NCBI GenBank assembly: GCA_002898295.1
Contig: BEHX01000012.1
Coordinates: 1 to 50,344, forward strand
DNA length: 50,344 nucleotides
Direction of reading: 5' to 3'
Source of the DNA: a bacterium HR21
GTDB lineage: Bacteria > Bacteroidota > Ignavibacteria > Kapaibacteriales > HRBIN21
The position numbers and the translations under genes are program-made. How positions within the stretch are numbered: the first letter of the stretch is position 1; each line of letters starts with the position of its first letter. This document shows, piece by piece, positions 49,746 to 50,344 of this stretch. The notes under the pieces are model-generated. The model had not been told where the DNA came from, did no database searches, and was given only the letters and a program-made list of their open reading frames with translations.

Positions 49746-50344
49746 CGTGCTCCGTGAACCTGCGGCGCTGCGCCGCGCACGCCGGGCGTGGTATATGTAC
49801 GACTGGGCAAACTCTGCGTTTCCCACAACGGTGCTGACAGTCTTTCTGGGACCGTACCTCACGCAGATTGCCCATCGAGCTGCCGACGCAGAGGGGATGC
49901 TCCCGGTGTTCGGGGTTCGGATAGCGGCGGATGCGTACTACCCGTTTTTGGTCTCGCTCTCGGTTGCTCTGCAGGTGTTCGCGTTGCCTGCGGTGGCAGC
50001 AATTGCGGATGCCCGTGGGTGGAAAAAGCCGTTGTTGCTCCTCTGCGCTTACCTCGGTGCCGGTGCCACCGTTGGGCTCTACTGGGTCGATAGCGGGCGG
50101 TATTGGCTCGGTGGGGTGTTATTCGTGCTGGCAAACCTCTGTTTTGGGATGTCCGTGGTGATGTACAATGCGTTTCTCCCGACGCTTGCGGCACCCCACG
50201 AGCGTGATATGGTCTCCGCTCGGGGCTGGGCGATTGGCTATCTGGGTGGGGGAGCTCTGCTGGGGCTGAATCTGCTCTTCCTGAAAGTGTCGGAGCAATG
50301 GGGGATTCCCACAGAGCATGCGGTCCGGCTGTGTCTTGCCTCGG
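49738..50344 (+). CDS. UMF1/Atg22-family MFS transporter (3' truncated)
   Basis: Open from ATG 49738 to the window edge, about 202 residues visible. The family start RRARRAWYMYDWANSAFPTT and VMYNAFLPTLAA plus RGWAIGYLGGGALLGLNLL are typical of the UMF1 (yeast Atg22-like) branch of the major facilitator superfamily. At least five helices can be seen. The N-terminus overlaps the MacB-like permease by 8 bases. Substrate unknown; bacterial members are generally uncharacterised. Confidence 0.85.
   Translation, partial: MSDVLREPAALRRARRAWYMYDWANSAFPTTVLTVFLGPYLTQIAHRAADAEGMLPVFGVRIAADAYYPFLVSLSVALQVFALPAVAAIADARGWKKPLLLLCAYLGAGATVGLYWVDSGRYWLGGVLFVLANLCFGMSVVMYNAFLPTLAAPHERDMVSARGWAIGYLGGGALLGLNLLFLKVSEQWGIPTEHAVRLCLAS

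Noticed and set aside
1-50344. tRNA or rRNA genes
   Set aside because: I looked for T-loop type strings and cloverleaf arms in gaps on both strands and found none; GTTCGA-like strings occur only inside coding sequence.

Overview
The window is GC-rich and gene-dense, with short gaps and many 1-8 bp gene overlaps (ATGA/GTGA). The combination of type IX secretion (T9SS) C-terminal sorting domains, a Bacteroidota-type primary sigma factor without region 1.1, a bacillithiol gene (bshB1), ubiE-type quinone methylation, DUF2007 and DUF547 points to the Bacteroidota/Chlorobiota supergroup, most likely an Ignavibacteria- or Kapabacteria-like lineage. That placement is inference. No rRNA, tRNA, CRISPR array or insertion sequence was seen, and no stretch above 300 bases lacks a gene.

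Layout. 1-6.5 kb: three tandem paralogous surface proteins that join tail-fibre-like repeats, a peptidase-S74 intramolecular chaperone domain, a short coiled coil and a T9SS sorting domain; the first is cut by the window edge. 6.6-11.8 kb: a FecA-like TonB-dependent receptor behind a palindromic operator candidate, then a tight run: molybdopterin-fold secreted protein, AtuA-like small protein, ubiE, pyrE and a HmuY-like lipoprotein. 11.8-13.7 kb (minus): an ABC exporter half with a degenerate Walker B. 13.8-19 kb: a respiratory operon with a small membrane subunit, a CuA subunit II, a B-family heme-copper subunit I in which the active-site Tyr is Gln (an NO-reductase-like signature), a SCO copper chaperone, a cytochrome b/2x[4Fe-4S]/MvhD-like fusion and a membrane-anchored protein of unknown function. 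19-21.1 kb: secreted protein, DoxX, rpiB, bshB1.

21.1-31.5 kb (minus): dnaA, cnoX-like thioredoxin, a monoheme cytochrome/beta-barrel fusion, a two-helix membrane protein, YceI, a Rieske lipoprotein and an Ig-repeat T9SS protein, followed by the primary sigma factor, lipA and a DUF547 protein. 31.6-41.8 kb (plus): tatC, polyprenyl synthase, TPR protein, LptF/G permease, DUF2007 protein, a sugar-nucleotidyltransferase/phosphomannomutase fusion, ptsN, hisS, a hypothetical and a histidine kinase. 41.8-48.4 kb: a Spy/CpxP-like metal-rich lipoprotein (minus), an alpha/alpha-barrel protein plus DUF354 (plus), then on the minus strand a GT2-TPR-GT2-TPR protein, DUF2459, secG and a small membrane protein. 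48.5 kb to the end: a MacB-like permease and a truncated UMF1/Atg22-family transporter.

How they fit together. The centre of interest is respiration. The 13.8-19 kb operon looks like a CuA-type NO reductase of the eNOR kind with its own copper chaperone and an unusual quinone/Fe-S module. About 8 kb further on, the minus-strand Rieske, YceI and cytochrome-barrel genes form a second cell-envelope electron-transfer group. The triple S74-T9SS locus is a second unusual system: surface fibres that seem to borrow a phage tail-spike trimerisation and self-cleavage device and to share sequence by recombination.
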